Source: Methylotenera versatilis 7 (lineage in GTDB: Bacteria > Pseudomonadota > Gammaproteobacteria > Burkholderiales > Methylophilaceae). From it: DNA of 64,000 bases. The translations under genes and the position numbers were made by a program. The notes beneath the pieces were generated by a model, which saw only the letters and a program-made list of their open reading frames with translations, did no database searches and was not told the origin of the DNA. This document shows, in pieces, positions 35,900 through 45,131 of the stretch (position 1 is the stretch's first letter; the number at the start of each line of letters is the position of its first letter). Where the stretch lies: NCBI RefSeq assembly GCF_000799165.1, contig NZ_JUGF01000002.1:372001-436000 (forward strand), read 5' to 3'.

Positions 35900-36886
35900 A
35901 TGTCAGAAGTATCTTACAATTTGTATCAAGAACTAGAGCCATTTAACAAAAACTGGCTTAAAGTAGACGATTTCCACCAAATTTATTATGAAGAATGTGG
36001 AAATCCTCATGGCATACCAGTGATTTTTTTACATGGTGGACCAGGTAGCGGCTGCAACCCCACTCAGCGTCGTTTTTTTGATCCAAAACATTACCGGATT
36101 ATTCTGCTGGACCAACGCGGTTGTGGCCGCAGCCTGCCAGTTGGCGAGGTGAAACTCAATACGACAGACGATTTAGTAAGCGACATTGAAAAACTTCGTA
36201 TGCATTTAGGGATTAACACTTGGCATGTATTTGGCGGCTCGTGGGGCAGCACATTGGCGCTGGCATACGCAGTTAAGCATACGAATCAAGTCATCTCTTT
36301 AGTGTTGCGCGGTATCTTTTTAAGCCGACCTTCTGAGTTGAGTTGGTTTCTGGGCGATGTGCAACATTTTTACCCTGAAGTTTGGCACAAACTGATTAGC
36401 TATTTGCCCGCAGATAAGCAAAATGATGTATTAAATGCTTATGCTCAATTGATTTTTAATGATGATATTCACATCAGCTCAGCAGCGGCAACTCAATGGA
36501 ATGCCTTTGAAAATGCAATTATGCGTCTGAAAGCGACTACGAATGATTCATCGCAAGAAGAGTCTATTAAAACAGCAGAGCAGTTACAAAAAGAGCAAGC
36601 AACAGAAGTCGCGCGGGCGCGTGTGCAAATACATTATATTCAGCACCAATGTTTTATTGATGGTGAAACGCTATTAAAACAGGCCGCAACATTGGCAAAT
36701 ATTCCGACGATTATTGTACAAGGGCGTTATGATATGGTGTGCCCACCACAAACTGCTTGGGCATTGCACCAAATGATGCCTCATGCGCAATTGACAATGG
36801 TGGCGGATGCTGGGCACTCAGCCATGGAACCCGGTATTACCAGTGCACTGGTGGCAGCGACAGAACAGTTTAAATCGCTTCGTTAA
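35900..36886 (+). CDS. pip: Prolyl aminopeptidase (alpha/beta hydrolase)
   Basis: This 328-residue serine hydrolase removes N-terminal proline from peptides. It has the oxyanion HGGPGSGCNP motif, the LLDQRGCGRS strand typical of proline iminopeptidases, the nucleophile elbow GGSWGSTLAL with Ser as nucleophile, a late Asp in IIVQGRYDMVCPP and a His in VADAGHSAMEP. It is cytoplasmic, with no signal peptide. The gene opens a plus-strand run divergent from xoxF; the 287-base gap between them is AT-rich and should contain both promoters. I see no named operator. Confidence 0.92.
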   Translation: MSEVSYNLYQELEPFNKNWLKVDDFHQIYYEECGNPHGIPVIFLHGGPGSGCNPTQRRFFDPKHYRIILLDQRGCGRSLPVGEVKLNTTDDLVSDIEKLRMHLGINTWHVFGGSWGSTLALAYAVKHTNQVISLVLRGIFLSRPSELSWFLGDVQHFYPEVWHKLISYLPADKQNDVLNAYAQLIFNDDIHISSAAATQWNAFENAIMRLKATTNDSSQEESIKTAEQLQKEQATEVARARVQIHYIQHQCFIDGETLLKQAATLANIPTIIVQGRYDMVCPPQTAWALHQMMPHAQLTMVADAGHSAMEPGITSALVAATEQFKSLR

Positions 36887-36919
36887 TTATGTTCGTTAAA
36901 TTTAAGAGAAAAGATTTAA

Positions 36920-38293
36920 TTGGCTAAACCTTTACCTCAAGACGTTAGAAGCTCTTCAGCTGAAAAACTCTCGGCTGAAGATAGTATTGCGCTGAACAAA
37001 GTGACTAATAATTCAATTGCGAATAAATTATCACGGATTAAAAATCTCGCGCACCACCCTGCTTTTCTAAAACCACTTGCAACGTATGCCAGCCATGAAT
37101 ATGCAACACCATTATTTATATTGCGCGAAACATTAGGCGGATTTGCGCGCCACAATATATTAAGCTTATCGGCTTCACTATCGTTTTACGCGCTATTTGC
37201 CTTAATCCCGTTAATTCTGCTCATTTTCTTTTTATTAAGCCATCTGGTCTTTTCCTCAGACTATGCCATCGTTAAATTGGCGATTCTCACCGGTAACTTA
37301 GTACCAGACTTCAGCAATAAAATCATGACAGAAGTCTATCGTGCCACCCAAACAAAGGCCGCGTGGGGTGCTTTAGGTATATTTGTGCTGCTATGGACAG
37401 TCACCCCGCTGGCGGCCAATATGCGCTCTGCGTTTTACACCATTGCAACGATGGTCGAAGCACCATCTTATTTTAAGCGCAAAATTAAAGATGTACTGTC
37501 TGTGTTAGGCATTTTGCTACTGTTTTTTCTATTCACATTCGCAGGGTTCATGATTGAGAAAGTGGTGCGCTTTCTGGCTGTGCATCTGCCTGTTTTAGAA
37601 ATCAATCTTGTTGGCTCTATCAGCACCTTAGTATTGATTACGCTGTTAATTGCCATTTTTTACAAAATATTTTTTCCCATGCGCATCGCCTTTGCGCATC
37701 TATTTTTAGGCGCCAGCTTAACCGCTTTATTATGGATATTAATGCGACCAGCATTTGGCCTGTTTTTATCCATTAACGAAAATTATGGCGCTATTTTTGG
37801 CAGCATGAAAGCCATGTTTGTGTCCATTACCTGGCTGTATCTTAATTTCGCGGTATTTTTACTGGGCATAGAACTCATCGCCACCTTGCGCAAAAAAGAT
37901 GTGTTGCTGCTCAAAGGCTTGTTTAATGGCATGCCCAATAAATCCAATTACATTGAAACATTAATGCGCCGCTATGGCCACACGCTACGGCAAGGTGAAA
38001 CGATTTATGCACGCGGCAATACCGAGCGCAATTTGTATTATGTAGTGGATGGCAGCGTTAATTTAATTGATAACGGGACTGTAGTACGCGAGCTGAATGC
38101 CGGTGACTATTTTGGTGAAATGGCCATGTTAAGCGAAAAACCGACAATGGCTGATGCAATCGTTGCTTCCAGCGAAGCGCGCATTATTGTGATTTATGCA
38201 GAATATATTGATACGATGATGGCTGATGAACCAAGAGTCGCGGTGCAGCTATTAAAACGCATGGCGGCAAGATTACAGAATAGCTTCAACTAA
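36920..38293 (+). CDS. YihY/BrkB-family membrane protein fused to a cNMP-binding-like domain
   Basis: This 457-residue protein begins at TTG (36920). Residues about 70-350 are the YihY/UPF0761 family with about six membrane helices (LSLSASLSFYALFALIPLI, WGALGIFVLLWTVTPLAANM, FGSMKAMFVSITWLYLNFAV). From about 360 a soluble cyclic-nucleotide-binding type domain follows (ETIYARGNTERNLYYVVDGS, GDYFGEMAMLSEKPTMADAI). The phosphate-binding cassette lacks the usual Arg (the RTA motif reads PTMADA), so binding of cAMP or cGMP is doubtful. It may sense another ligand. The function of YihY proteins is unsettled; a ribonuclease BN claim for the family was later dropped. Confidence 0.85.
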   Translation: MAKPLPQDVRSSSAEKLSAEDSIALNKVTNNSIANKLSRIKNLAHHPAFLKPLATYASHEYATPLFILRETLGGFARHNILSLSASLSFYALFALIPLILLIFFLLSHLVFSSDYAIVKLAILTGNLVPDFSNKIMTEVYRATQTKAAWGALGIFVLLWTVTPLAANMRSAFYTIATMVEAPSYFKRKIKDVLSVLGILLLFFLFTFAGFMIEKVVRFLAVHLPVLEINLVGSISTLVLITLLIAIFYKIFFPMRIAFAHLFLGASLTALLWILMRPAFGLFLSINENYGAIFGSMKAMFVSITWLYLNFAVFLLGIELIATLRKKDVLLLKGLFNGMPNKSNYIETLMRRYGHTLRQGETIYARGNTERNLYYVVDGSVNLIDNGTVVRELNAGDYFGEMAMLSEKPTMADAIVASSEARIIVIYAEYIDTMMADEPRVAVQLLKRMAARLQNSFN

Positions 38294-38344
38294 ACTATCC
38301 ACATTAAATCAGCAACAGCTTAAATAAAACGGCATGAAAAAAGC

Positions 38345-39880
38345 ATGGCAAACTTAACCAACTCACAACCAACACAACAAGAAATCCAACAACTGATTGG
38401 GCATCTTAATAACAACCAATTAGCCGAAACAGAACGCCAAGCTAAAAATTTAATTAGCAAGCACGCCAATGTTTTTATTTTGCATCACATATTAAGTCTG
38501 GCTTTAGATGGCCAGCAAAAATTTACTGAATCGGTCATCAGTTATAAAAATGCACTTAAGCTACAACCGAATACGCCAGACTTGCTATTCAATTTAGGCA
38601 TCGCTTTAACGCATATCCAACAACTGGATGAAGCCATTGCAACTTATAAAAAAGCCATTCAGTTAAAACCGGATTTTTTTGAGGCTTATGGCAATTTGGG
38701 TACAGTTTTACAAGGGCAAGGGCAATTAAATGCTGCAATAGAAAGCTATCAAAAAGGTTTAAAGATCAATCCGCAAGATGCACGCGGCTACTTTAATTTG
38801 GGCACGGCATTACGCGATAATGGTGCATTAAGCGATGCCGTAAATAGCTACAAAAAGGCTATCGAGCTATTCCCCAATTACACCGATGCGCATAATAATT
38901 TAGGTGAAACGCTGCGCGATTTAGGCGATATGGATGCAGCAGTCAAAAGCTATCAAAACGCCTTAGCGCTTAATCCGCAACATCCAAATGCCAATTACAA
39001 TATGGCGGAATTTTTATATTTGGCTAAAAAATATGATGCGGCGATTCCATATTTTGAAGCTTCTCAACTAGATGATTGGCAAGAGCGAAAACTGTATTGC
39101 CTGTACAAAGCAGAAAAATTTGATGCTTTTAAAATAAATAGGGATGCACTTATTCAAACCAGCAAACATACATCCCCTTTCCTAGCCACTTTATCCACGC
39201 ATTACAGCATTAACTTTAATGAGCCAGACCCGTATAATTTTTGTAAAAACGGCTTGGATTTTGTATATCGAAAATCGATTCCAGAATTAGTTGATACGAA
39301 TTTATTGCAAGCCTTATTAAACGACATTAATAATGCAGACATTGCAGAACGTAAACAAGGCCGTTTAACCAATGGCCAGCAATCGGCTGGTAATTTATTT
39401 AAGCGCCATGAAGCATCATTTCAAACACTGGCAAGCCTTATTAAAAAAGAGTTTTTAGCCTATCAAAACCATTTTTCCGATGCCGATTGTGAACTGATCC
39501 AATCATTTCCTGATGAACTGGAATTTACTAGCTCTTGGTATGTCAAAATGCAGCAAGGTGGACATTTAAGCGCGCATATTCATGAAATAGGCTGGATAAG
39601 TGGCGCAGTGTATTTAGCAATGCCTAGTGCGAATGGATTGGAAGGGGCATTTGAATACGGCACACATGGCGATGACTATCCGATTAAGCAGCTGGAAAAC
39701 CATGCAAAATTTCCTGTTAAACAGATCATCCCGAATGTTGGCGACATTGTGTTATTTCCGTCATCACTTTTTCACAGGACAATCCCTTTTAACAGTGTGG
39801 ATAAGCGCATTTGCATTGCGTTCGATTTAAAACCAGCCACACAGAATAGTCCCAACAAAAAATCAAAAAATAGTTATTAA
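38345..39880 (+). CDS. TPR protein with C-terminal 2OG-Fe(II) oxygenase-like domain
   Basis: This 511-residue protein has about six tetratricopeptide repeats between roughly 45 and 240 (for example NLGIALTHIQQLDEAIATYK, AYGNLGTVLQGQGQLNAAIE). The C-terminal ~200 residues resemble the putative 2OG-Fe(II) oxygenase family: a first iron motif HIHEIGWISGAVYLAMP, then GDIVLFPSSLFHRTIPF with the distal His, and RICIAFDLKP. The HxH...H pattern could bind iron. Substrate is unknown; TPRs suggest it recognises a protein partner. It stands alone after the YihY fusion gene with a 51-base gap. Confidence 0.85.
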   Translation: MANLTNSQPTQQEIQQLIGHLNNNQLAETERQAKNLISKHANVFILHHILSLALDGQQKFTESVISYKNALKLQPNTPDLLFNLGIALTHIQQLDEAIATYKKAIQLKPDFFEAYGNLGTVLQGQGQLNAAIESYQKGLKINPQDARGYFNLGTALRDNGALSDAVNSYKKAIELFPNYTDAHNNLGETLRDLGDMDAAVKSYQNALALNPQHPNANYNMAEFLYLAKKYDAAIPYFEASQLDDWQERKLYCLYKAEKFDAFKINRDALIQTSKHTSPFLATLSTHYSINFNEPDPYNFCKNGLDFVYRKSIPELVDTNLLQALLNDINNADIAERKQGRLTNGQQSAGNLFKRHEASFQTLASLIKKEFLAYQNHFSDADCELIQSFPDELEFTSSWYVKMQQGGHLSAHIHEIGWISGAVYLAMPSANGLEGAFEYGTHGDDYPIKQLENHAKFPVKQIIPNVGDIVLFPSSLFHRTIPFNSVDKRICIAFDLKPATQNSPNKKSKNSY

Positions 39881-40153
39881 TTGTTGGTGTAGTGTGTCAA
39901 AATTAATCATCTTTTGACGAAATTTGGTCAATAATTTTAATAGATTCGGCAGAAACCGTCGGCTATTAAAAATTCGACTTTATCGCATACTGGTCAAACA
40001 TCACTTAGCTATTGATTATATTTAAGTATTTTTATTAATCGCAGGTTTATTTTCGCATTGTTAATATTGACGCTTTTGGCTTAAATATTGCTTAAGTTAA
40101 TATGACTTAAGCTATTCACTAATAAGCAATAATTGCACTTTTAAGGTAACTAA
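39881..40153. other. Intergenic region before rpfG
   Basis: This 273-base AT-rich gap holds no gene I can support. It should contain the promoter of the rpfG-rpfC operon. I see short A/T tracts but no clear operator or terminator. Confidence 0.5.
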
Positions 40154-41227
40154 ATGATAGAAAACGGACAAATGTTCGATGATTGCTCTGTACTGATTGT
40201 GGATGATCAATCTACCAGCAGGACTATTCTTTCGCACGTGGTCAAAAACATTAACCCGAAAACTAAAGTAATTGAAAAACATAATCCTGAACAAGCTTTA
40301 GAGTGGGCAACCGAAAATACTGCCGATTTAGTTTTTGTTGATTATGTAATGCCAGAAATGAATGGCATTGATTTTATTCGGCTTCTTAAAACACTACCTA
40401 AATATGACGCAGTTCCAGTGGTGATGATTACCATTAAAAAGGATGTGGAAACGCGTTATTCTGCCTTGGATGCGGGCGTAGCTGACTTTGTAAGCAAGCC
40501 TGTTGATGTGCATGAGTGCACCGCACGAACACGCAACTTATTAACCATGCGTAGCCAGCATATTTCATTGCAAAATAAAAGTACGCTACTAGAAAGCTTA
40601 GTAAAGGCAGCTACTGCAGAAATCAGAGCGCGCGAAAAGGAAACATTGATGCGTCTCGCGCGCGCTGGCGAACATAAAGATTACGATACCGCCTTGCACC
40701 TGCATCGCATGTCTTTGTATAGCCGTGCAATTGCAGAAGCAATCGGCTTAAATGAGGAGGAAGCCGAAATCATTGAGCTATCGTCACCATTACATGACAT
40801 TGGCAAAATTGGTATTCCTGATAGCATTCTGCTGAAAAGAGGCCCTTTAGACGCAGAAGAACTTAAAATCATGCGGAGACACCCACTTATTGGTTATGAG
40901 ATTCTGGAAAACAGTCCTTCCAAATATCTGCAAAAAGGTGGTGAAATTGCGCTGGCACATCATGAACGCTACGATGGAACTGGCTATCCATATGCGCTTA
41001 AAGGCAACGAGATTCCTTTATCTGCACGAATTGTAGCGGTTGCCGATGTATTTGATGCCTTAACCAGCGTACGGCCATACAAAAAAGCTTGGAGCGTTGA
41101 TGAAGCATTTGACTATATCCAAGCTGAAAGCGGTAAACACTTCGATCCCGAGCTCGTTATTGCCATGTGCTCGATTCGCAGCAAAATCGAAAAAATTCTC
41201 AACGAACACGCAACTGCGATTCATTAA
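40154..41227 (+). CDS. rpfG: RpfG-type response regulator with HD-GYP c-di-GMP phosphodiesterase
   Basis: This 357-residue protein has an N-terminal receiver domain with the phospho-Asp at Asp63 (LVFVDYVMPEMNG) and a C-terminal HD-GYP domain. The HD pair is in SSPLHDIGKIGIPDSIL, further metal ligands are in MRRHPLIGYEIL and LAHHERYDGTGYP, and the GYP motif is intact (TGYPYALKG). It should hydrolyse c-di-GMP when phosphorylated by RpfC. It heads a run with a lone receiver gene and rpfC, convergent with rpfF, the same order as rpfG-rpfH-rpfC facing rpfF in Xanthomonas. It is cytoplasmic. Confidence 0.92.
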   Translation: MIENGQMFDDCSVLIVDDQSTSRTILSHVVKNINPKTKVIEKHNPEQALEWATENTADLVFVDYVMPEMNGIDFIRLLKTLPKYDAVPVVMITIKKDVETRYSALDAGVADFVSKPVDVHECTARTRNLLTMRSQHISLQNKSTLLESLVKAATAEIRAREKETLMRLARAGEHKDYDTALHLHRMSLYSRAIAEAIGLNEEEAEIIELSSPLHDIGKIGIPDSILLKRGPLDAEELKIMRRHPLIGYEILENSPSKYLQKGGEIALAHHERYDGTGYPYALKGNEIPLSARIVAVADVFDALTSVRPYKKAWSVDEAFDYIQAESGKHFDPELVIAMCSIRSKIEKILNEHATAIH

Positions 41228-41257
41228 GCGCTTAATAAAAGCCTGAGTAACAAAGTC

Positions 41258-41698
41258 ATGTCGATTAGCAATATCAGAAGCGCAACAACTTTTAAACAAA
41301 CCGCATTGTTGATTGATGATCAGCCAACTGTGCTGGACATTCATGCTGCTATTTTAAAATCACTTAAAATGAACCTGAAAATAGTCACCATGACCAATCC
41401 TGTTGAGGCCTTGGCGTGGATGAAAAATAAGCAGGTTGATTTAATTATTACCGACTTTCGCATGCATCAGATGAATGGCATGCAATTTGTGCAGGCGATT
41501 AAAAACACCAGCAATGTATTAACAAGATCCATCATTGTAGTAACGGTATTAAAAGAAATCAGTATCCATCAAGAATTGTTAGCTGCAGGTGCTTCGGCCT
41601 GCTTAACCAAACCAGTACAAACACAGGAACTTGCAAAAATTGCCAAGCAGTTACTAGAGCAAAGCAAAGAGTATTATAGTATTGGGCTAATTGCTTAG
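41258..41698 (+). CDS. Stand-alone receiver-domain protein between rpfG and rpfC
   Basis: This 146-residue protein is a single CheY-like receiver. The acidic pair (LLIDDQPTVLD) and the phospho-Asp at Asp66 (LIITDFRMHQMNG) are intact, with the conserved Lys in CLTKPVQTQEL. It has no output domain. It lies 30 bases after rpfG and 9 bases before rpfC, in the place held by the membrane protein RpfH in Xanthomonas. It could be a phosphate sink or a shuttle between RpfC's HPt domain and another target; this is inference. Confidence 0.9.
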   Translation: MSISNIRSATTFKQTALLIDDQPTVLDIHAAILKSLKMNLKIVTMTNPVEALAWMKNKQVDLIITDFRMHQMNGMQFVQAIKNTSNVLTRSIIVVTVLKEISIHQELLAAGASACLTKPVQTQELAKIAKQLLEQSKEYYSIGLIA

Positions 41699-41707
41699 GC
41701 GTATCTA

Positions 41708-43924
41708 ATGACATTCACCAAAATCCAAAACTGGTACAAAAGTTCAGCAAGCCACTGCGACCCGCTTGAACTGGAACAGGCAGTTACTCGATTAGCCATT
41801 GGTACTTTTTTTACCCTATACCTGCTAATTTCATTAGCGGCTGGTAAAAGCATTTCGCATGGTGAGTTAATCGGTTTTTATTGCCTGGCTGTCTTTGAAC
41901 TAGCCACTTTAATCTTGTTAATAGTCGTTAGCCAAGCAGAAAAAAAATCGCCCATAAGACGTTTATTAGGCAACTGGCTAGATGTAATCGGCACCTCCAC
42001 TTTCTTATCGTTAAGTGGCGATATCGGCGTGGTTTTAATCGGTGTTTATTTGTGGGTTACTTTCGGCAATGGCTTCCGTTTCGGTAAAAAATATCTATAC
42101 CATTCTCAAGTCATCAGCATTATCGGGTTTTTTGTTGCCACACTAGTCAACCCGTTTTGGGCGGCACACCAGCCAATCGTTTATGGTTTCCTTTTGATGC
42201 TGATTGCCCTGCCAATCTATGTAGCCAAGCTAATCGAAAGGTTACACGAAGCCAGAAGTAAGGCAGAAAAAGAAAGTATCCGTGCAGCTGAAGCCAGCAT
42301 AGCAAAGACACAATTTGTCGCTAATATGAGCCATGAGATTCGAACCCCATTAAATGGCATTATCGGTATCAGCACTTTATTTAAAACCACACCCTTGAAT
42401 GCCGACCAGCGAGATTTGCTCAAAACACTAGACAGCTCTTCCAAACTATTACTTTCTCTATTAAACAATGTGCTCGATTTCACTAAAATTGAGGAGCGCA
42501 AATTTACCGTTGAACATATTGATTTTTCTGCGGAAGAAGCTGTTCGCGACACGTTAGAGATATTCCGCTCACAAGCCGCAACCAAAGGCATTCAAGTTGG
42601 CCTCAGTATTTCAGATTCATTACATGCGGTGAAAGGCGATGCCTTCGTCATCCGTCAAGTATTAGCCAACTTAATGGGCAACGCCATCAAGTTTACCGAA
42701 AAAGGCAGCGTGACACTTTCGGCAATTACCTTGCAGGACGATGGCGCACAAATTCTTGTCCGCTTTGAAGTAGCCGATACTGGCACCGGCATCCCTCAAG
42801 ATAAACAAAATAAAGTATTTGATAGCTTCACCCAGGCAGATTCATCTACCACAAGAAAATTTGGTGGCAGCGGCTTAGGGCTGACTATTGCCAAACACAT
42901 GGTAGAAGCCATGGGCGGCAATTTACAATTCCAAAGTACAGAAGGCGTTGGAAGCCGTTTCTGGTTTGATTTGACTCTCGAAAAAGTCGTTGAGAATCAC
43001 TTACCAAGTGACGTGGAATCAGCCAAATCTGAAGCAGAAATTAGCCAGAATACTGCTAAATCCGCCAATGGCATTAAGGCGCCAAACAATGTTAATGCGC
43101 TGACTAAGCTGAATATATTGGTGTGTGAAGATGAAGCAACCAATCAAAAAATCATCATGCGCCTCTTATCGCTACCAGGACATCAAGTCGAAATCGCAGA
43201 AAATAGCGATGAAATGCTGGATGCGCTGGAACGGAGTACATTTGATTTGGTTATTACCGACTTAAATATGGCTGGCATGAGTGGTGCCGATGCCATGAAA
43301 CTTTACAAATTTACCAATCCTACCGATACCAATACGCGCTTTATCTTATTTACGGCAGATGCCACGCCCGGCGCCAGACAAATTGCTGTCGAGGCTGGAT
43401 TTGATGCATTTTTAACCAAGCCAATTGAAGCGGCAACATTATTCAACACTATCGAAAACATTCTGAGTCTGCCAGCCAATACTGCAGATTTGTGGATGTC
43501 TAATGCGCTAAGCACTCCAGTTGAAACCGAATCCAATCTTGGCGCGAACAACAGTGATCTTGATTTGAACACACTGAAAGAATTGGAGAAGATTGGTGCC
43601 GGTGACGATCTATTTATGCATCGCTTACTCAGAAATTATTTAAATGATTCGGATAAACTAATCAACAAGATTGAAATGGCCGTTAAGCAAAAACATTATG
43701 GCGAACTGCACGACTTCTGCCACGCCCTTAAAGGAAACAGCTTGAGCGTTGGTGCAATCAAACTTGCTACAACAACAGAATCCATCAGTAAGCTTAGTCG
43801 CTCAGCCACTGTGACGCAAAGCGCTGAAATGTTAGAGATATTGAATGCCGATTTCGCCCGCTTAACAGTTGCCGTTGAAGATTACCTCAGGCGGCCAATG
43901 AGTAAGGCTACCGAGGCAAGCTAA
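41708..43924 (+). CDS. rpfC: RpfC-type hybrid sensor kinase of the DSF system
   Basis: This 738-residue protein has a membrane input region of about five helices (to about 180), a short coiled linker, a HisKA domain with His209 ([16 protein letters not shown]), an ATPase domain ([43 protein letters not shown]), a receiver with Asp518 ([13 protein letters not shown]) and a C-terminal HPt domain with His672 ([15 protein letters not shown]). This domain order is that of RpfC, which senses diffusible signal factor and phosphorylates RpfG. The gene ends 17 bases from the convergent rpfF. In Xanthomonas the receiver of RpfC also restrains RpfF; whether that holds here is unknown. Confidence 0.92.
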   Translation: MTFTKIQNWYKSSASHCDPLELEQAVTRLAIGTFFTLYLLISLAAGKSISHGELIGFYCLAVFELATLILLIVVSQAEKKSPIRRLLGNWLDVIGTSTFLSLSGDIGVVLIGVYLWVTFGNGFRFGKKYLYHSQVISIIGFFVATLVNPFWAAHQPIVYGFLLMLIALPIYVAKLIERLHEARSKAEKESIRAAEASIAKTQFVANMSHEIRTPLNGIIGISTLFKTTPLNADQRDLLKTLDSSSKLLLSLLNNVLDFTKIEERKFTVEHIDFSAEEAVRDTLEIFRSQAATKGIQVGLSISDSLHAVKGDAFVIRQVLANLMGNAIKFTEKGSVTLSAITLQDDGAQILVRFEVADTGTGIPQDKQNKVFDSFTQADSSTTRKFGGSGLGLTIAKHMVEAMGGNLQFQSTEGVGSRFWFDLTLEKVVENHLPSDVESAKSEAEISQNTAKSANGIKAPNNVNALTKLNILVCEDEATNQKIIMRLLSLPGHQVEIAENSDEMLDALERSTFDLVITDLNMAGMSGADAMKLYKFTNPTDTNTRFILFTADATPGARQIAVEAGFDAFLTKPIEAATLFNTIENILSLPANTADLWMSNALSTPVETESNLGANNSDLDLNTLKELEKIGAGDDLFMHRLLRNYLNDSDKLINKIEMAVKQKHYGELHDFCHALKGNSLSVGAIKLATTTESISKLSRSATVTQSAEMLEILNADFARLTVAVEDYLRRPMSKATEAS

Positions 43925-43941
43925 CAAAAAAATTGCTCTAC

Positions 43942-44841
43942 TCAAGCAAATTGTTGCATATTCAACGGCGCGGGTTCTGCATTCACTTTTGTATTTTGTG
44001 CGCGTACTAAACGTTCCATTATTTTCAAATTGCGCTCATCCAAGCGCAATGCTGCATCAACCCATATTTCGGTAATATCGTACAACTCTTCATAAGTCAG
44101 TGGATTAACCCGTTGTTTTGCACGATTAATCGCCTGAAAGGAATTTAAAGAACGATGATTCTTTTTAATCCAAGTGTTTAAAGCATATTCGCCTTGCCCA
44201 TCTTCGGCCAGCACATCCACCACGCCCAATTGATAAAGCTCTTCACCTGTATATATTTTACCGGAACGCACCATTTTCTCTGCGGCTGGCATGCCAATTT
44301 TTCGCGATAAAAAGCTCAACGCACCCATACCAGGGAATAAATTAAACAACACTTCCGGTAAACCCATGATGGCACTTTTCTCTGCAACCATGATGTGTGC
44401 CGCAAGTGCCGCCTCAAAACCACCACCCATTGCTTGGCCTTGTACCAAAGAGATGGTGGTCACAGGCGCTTGCATATTATAAAAAGTCCAAACGTTGTGA
44501 ATGCACAATTTAGCGTACTCAAGCAAATGCTCACGTGCCTGGGTGCGAATCAATTCTTTGAATACAGATAAATCGCCACCTAAATTAAAAATACCTGGAA
44601 TATCCGAAGCCAGAACAAGGTAATTGGCTTGGTTAAGCTGGTTATTTACCACAACCTGACCTTGCATTTTCTCCAAGTCTGTCTGGCTTTGATTGAGTTC
44701 CGACATGCAGATTTTATTGAAACACGGCCTTGGTGCTGGGTTCATGTAATAAGTCATCACACCAAACTCATCATCAAACTGCGTTCTAACTTGCTCTAAA
44801 ATAGGACTACTAAATTGTTGAAAATCTACGACTGTATTCAT
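43942..44841 (-). CDS. rpfF: DSF synthase RpfF (crotonase family)
   Basis: This 299-residue crotonase-fold enzyme matches RpfF, which makes cis-2-unsaturated fatty acids (DSF-type signals) from acyl-ACP. The two catalytic glutamates known in Xanthomonas RpfF (Glu141 and Glu161) correspond to Glu143 (GGGFEAALAAH) and Glu163 (IMGLPEVLFNLFPGMG). The oxyanion region LVLASDIPGIFNLGGDLSVF is also typical. An ordinary enoyl-CoA hydratase would be shorter and lack the N-terminal ~30 residues seen here. It faces rpfC tail to tail, and its upstream gap borders a divergent fadL-type gene. Confidence 0.93.
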   Translation of the reverse strand: MNTVVDFQQFSSPILEQVRTQFDDEFGVMTYYMNPAPRPCFNKICMSELNQSQTDLEKMQGQVVVNNQLNQANYLVLASDIPGIFNLGGDLSVFKELIRTQAREHLLEYAKLCIHNVWTFYNMQAPVTTISLVQGQAMGGGFEAALAAHIMVAEKSAIMGLPEVLFNLFPGMGALSFLSRKIGMPAAEKMVRSGKIYTGEELYQLGVVDVLAEDGQGEYALNTWIKKNHRSLNSFQAINRAKQRVNPLTYEELYDITEIWVDAALRLDERNLKIMERLVRAQNTKVNAEPAPLNMQQFA

Positions 44842-45131
44842 AATATGCCTCCAGATGAGTTTAAGGATTTTTTCAAATAATCATTTATTTTAATAAGCAT
44901 AAATTAAACAATTATTCAATAGAAGTATTGATGATTAGGACTATAAGCTTAATAATTTATGCTCTCAAGAGAATGTTTTTTTAAAAGCAACCAATTCCCA
45001 TATAAACCGTTGTTCTATAACAACAAAACTAAAAACACTCTCAATAAATCGCACTAAAATAATCTAATAAGTTATTGATGTGATATTCTTTTTTGAAATT
45101 TAGTTAACTCGTTATATTGAAAGCCTTTTTT

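Noticed and set aside
43942-44841. rpfF as an ordinary enoyl-CoA hydratase
   Set aside because: The N-terminal extension, both RpfF glutamates and the convergent rpfC/rpfG context support DSF synthase.
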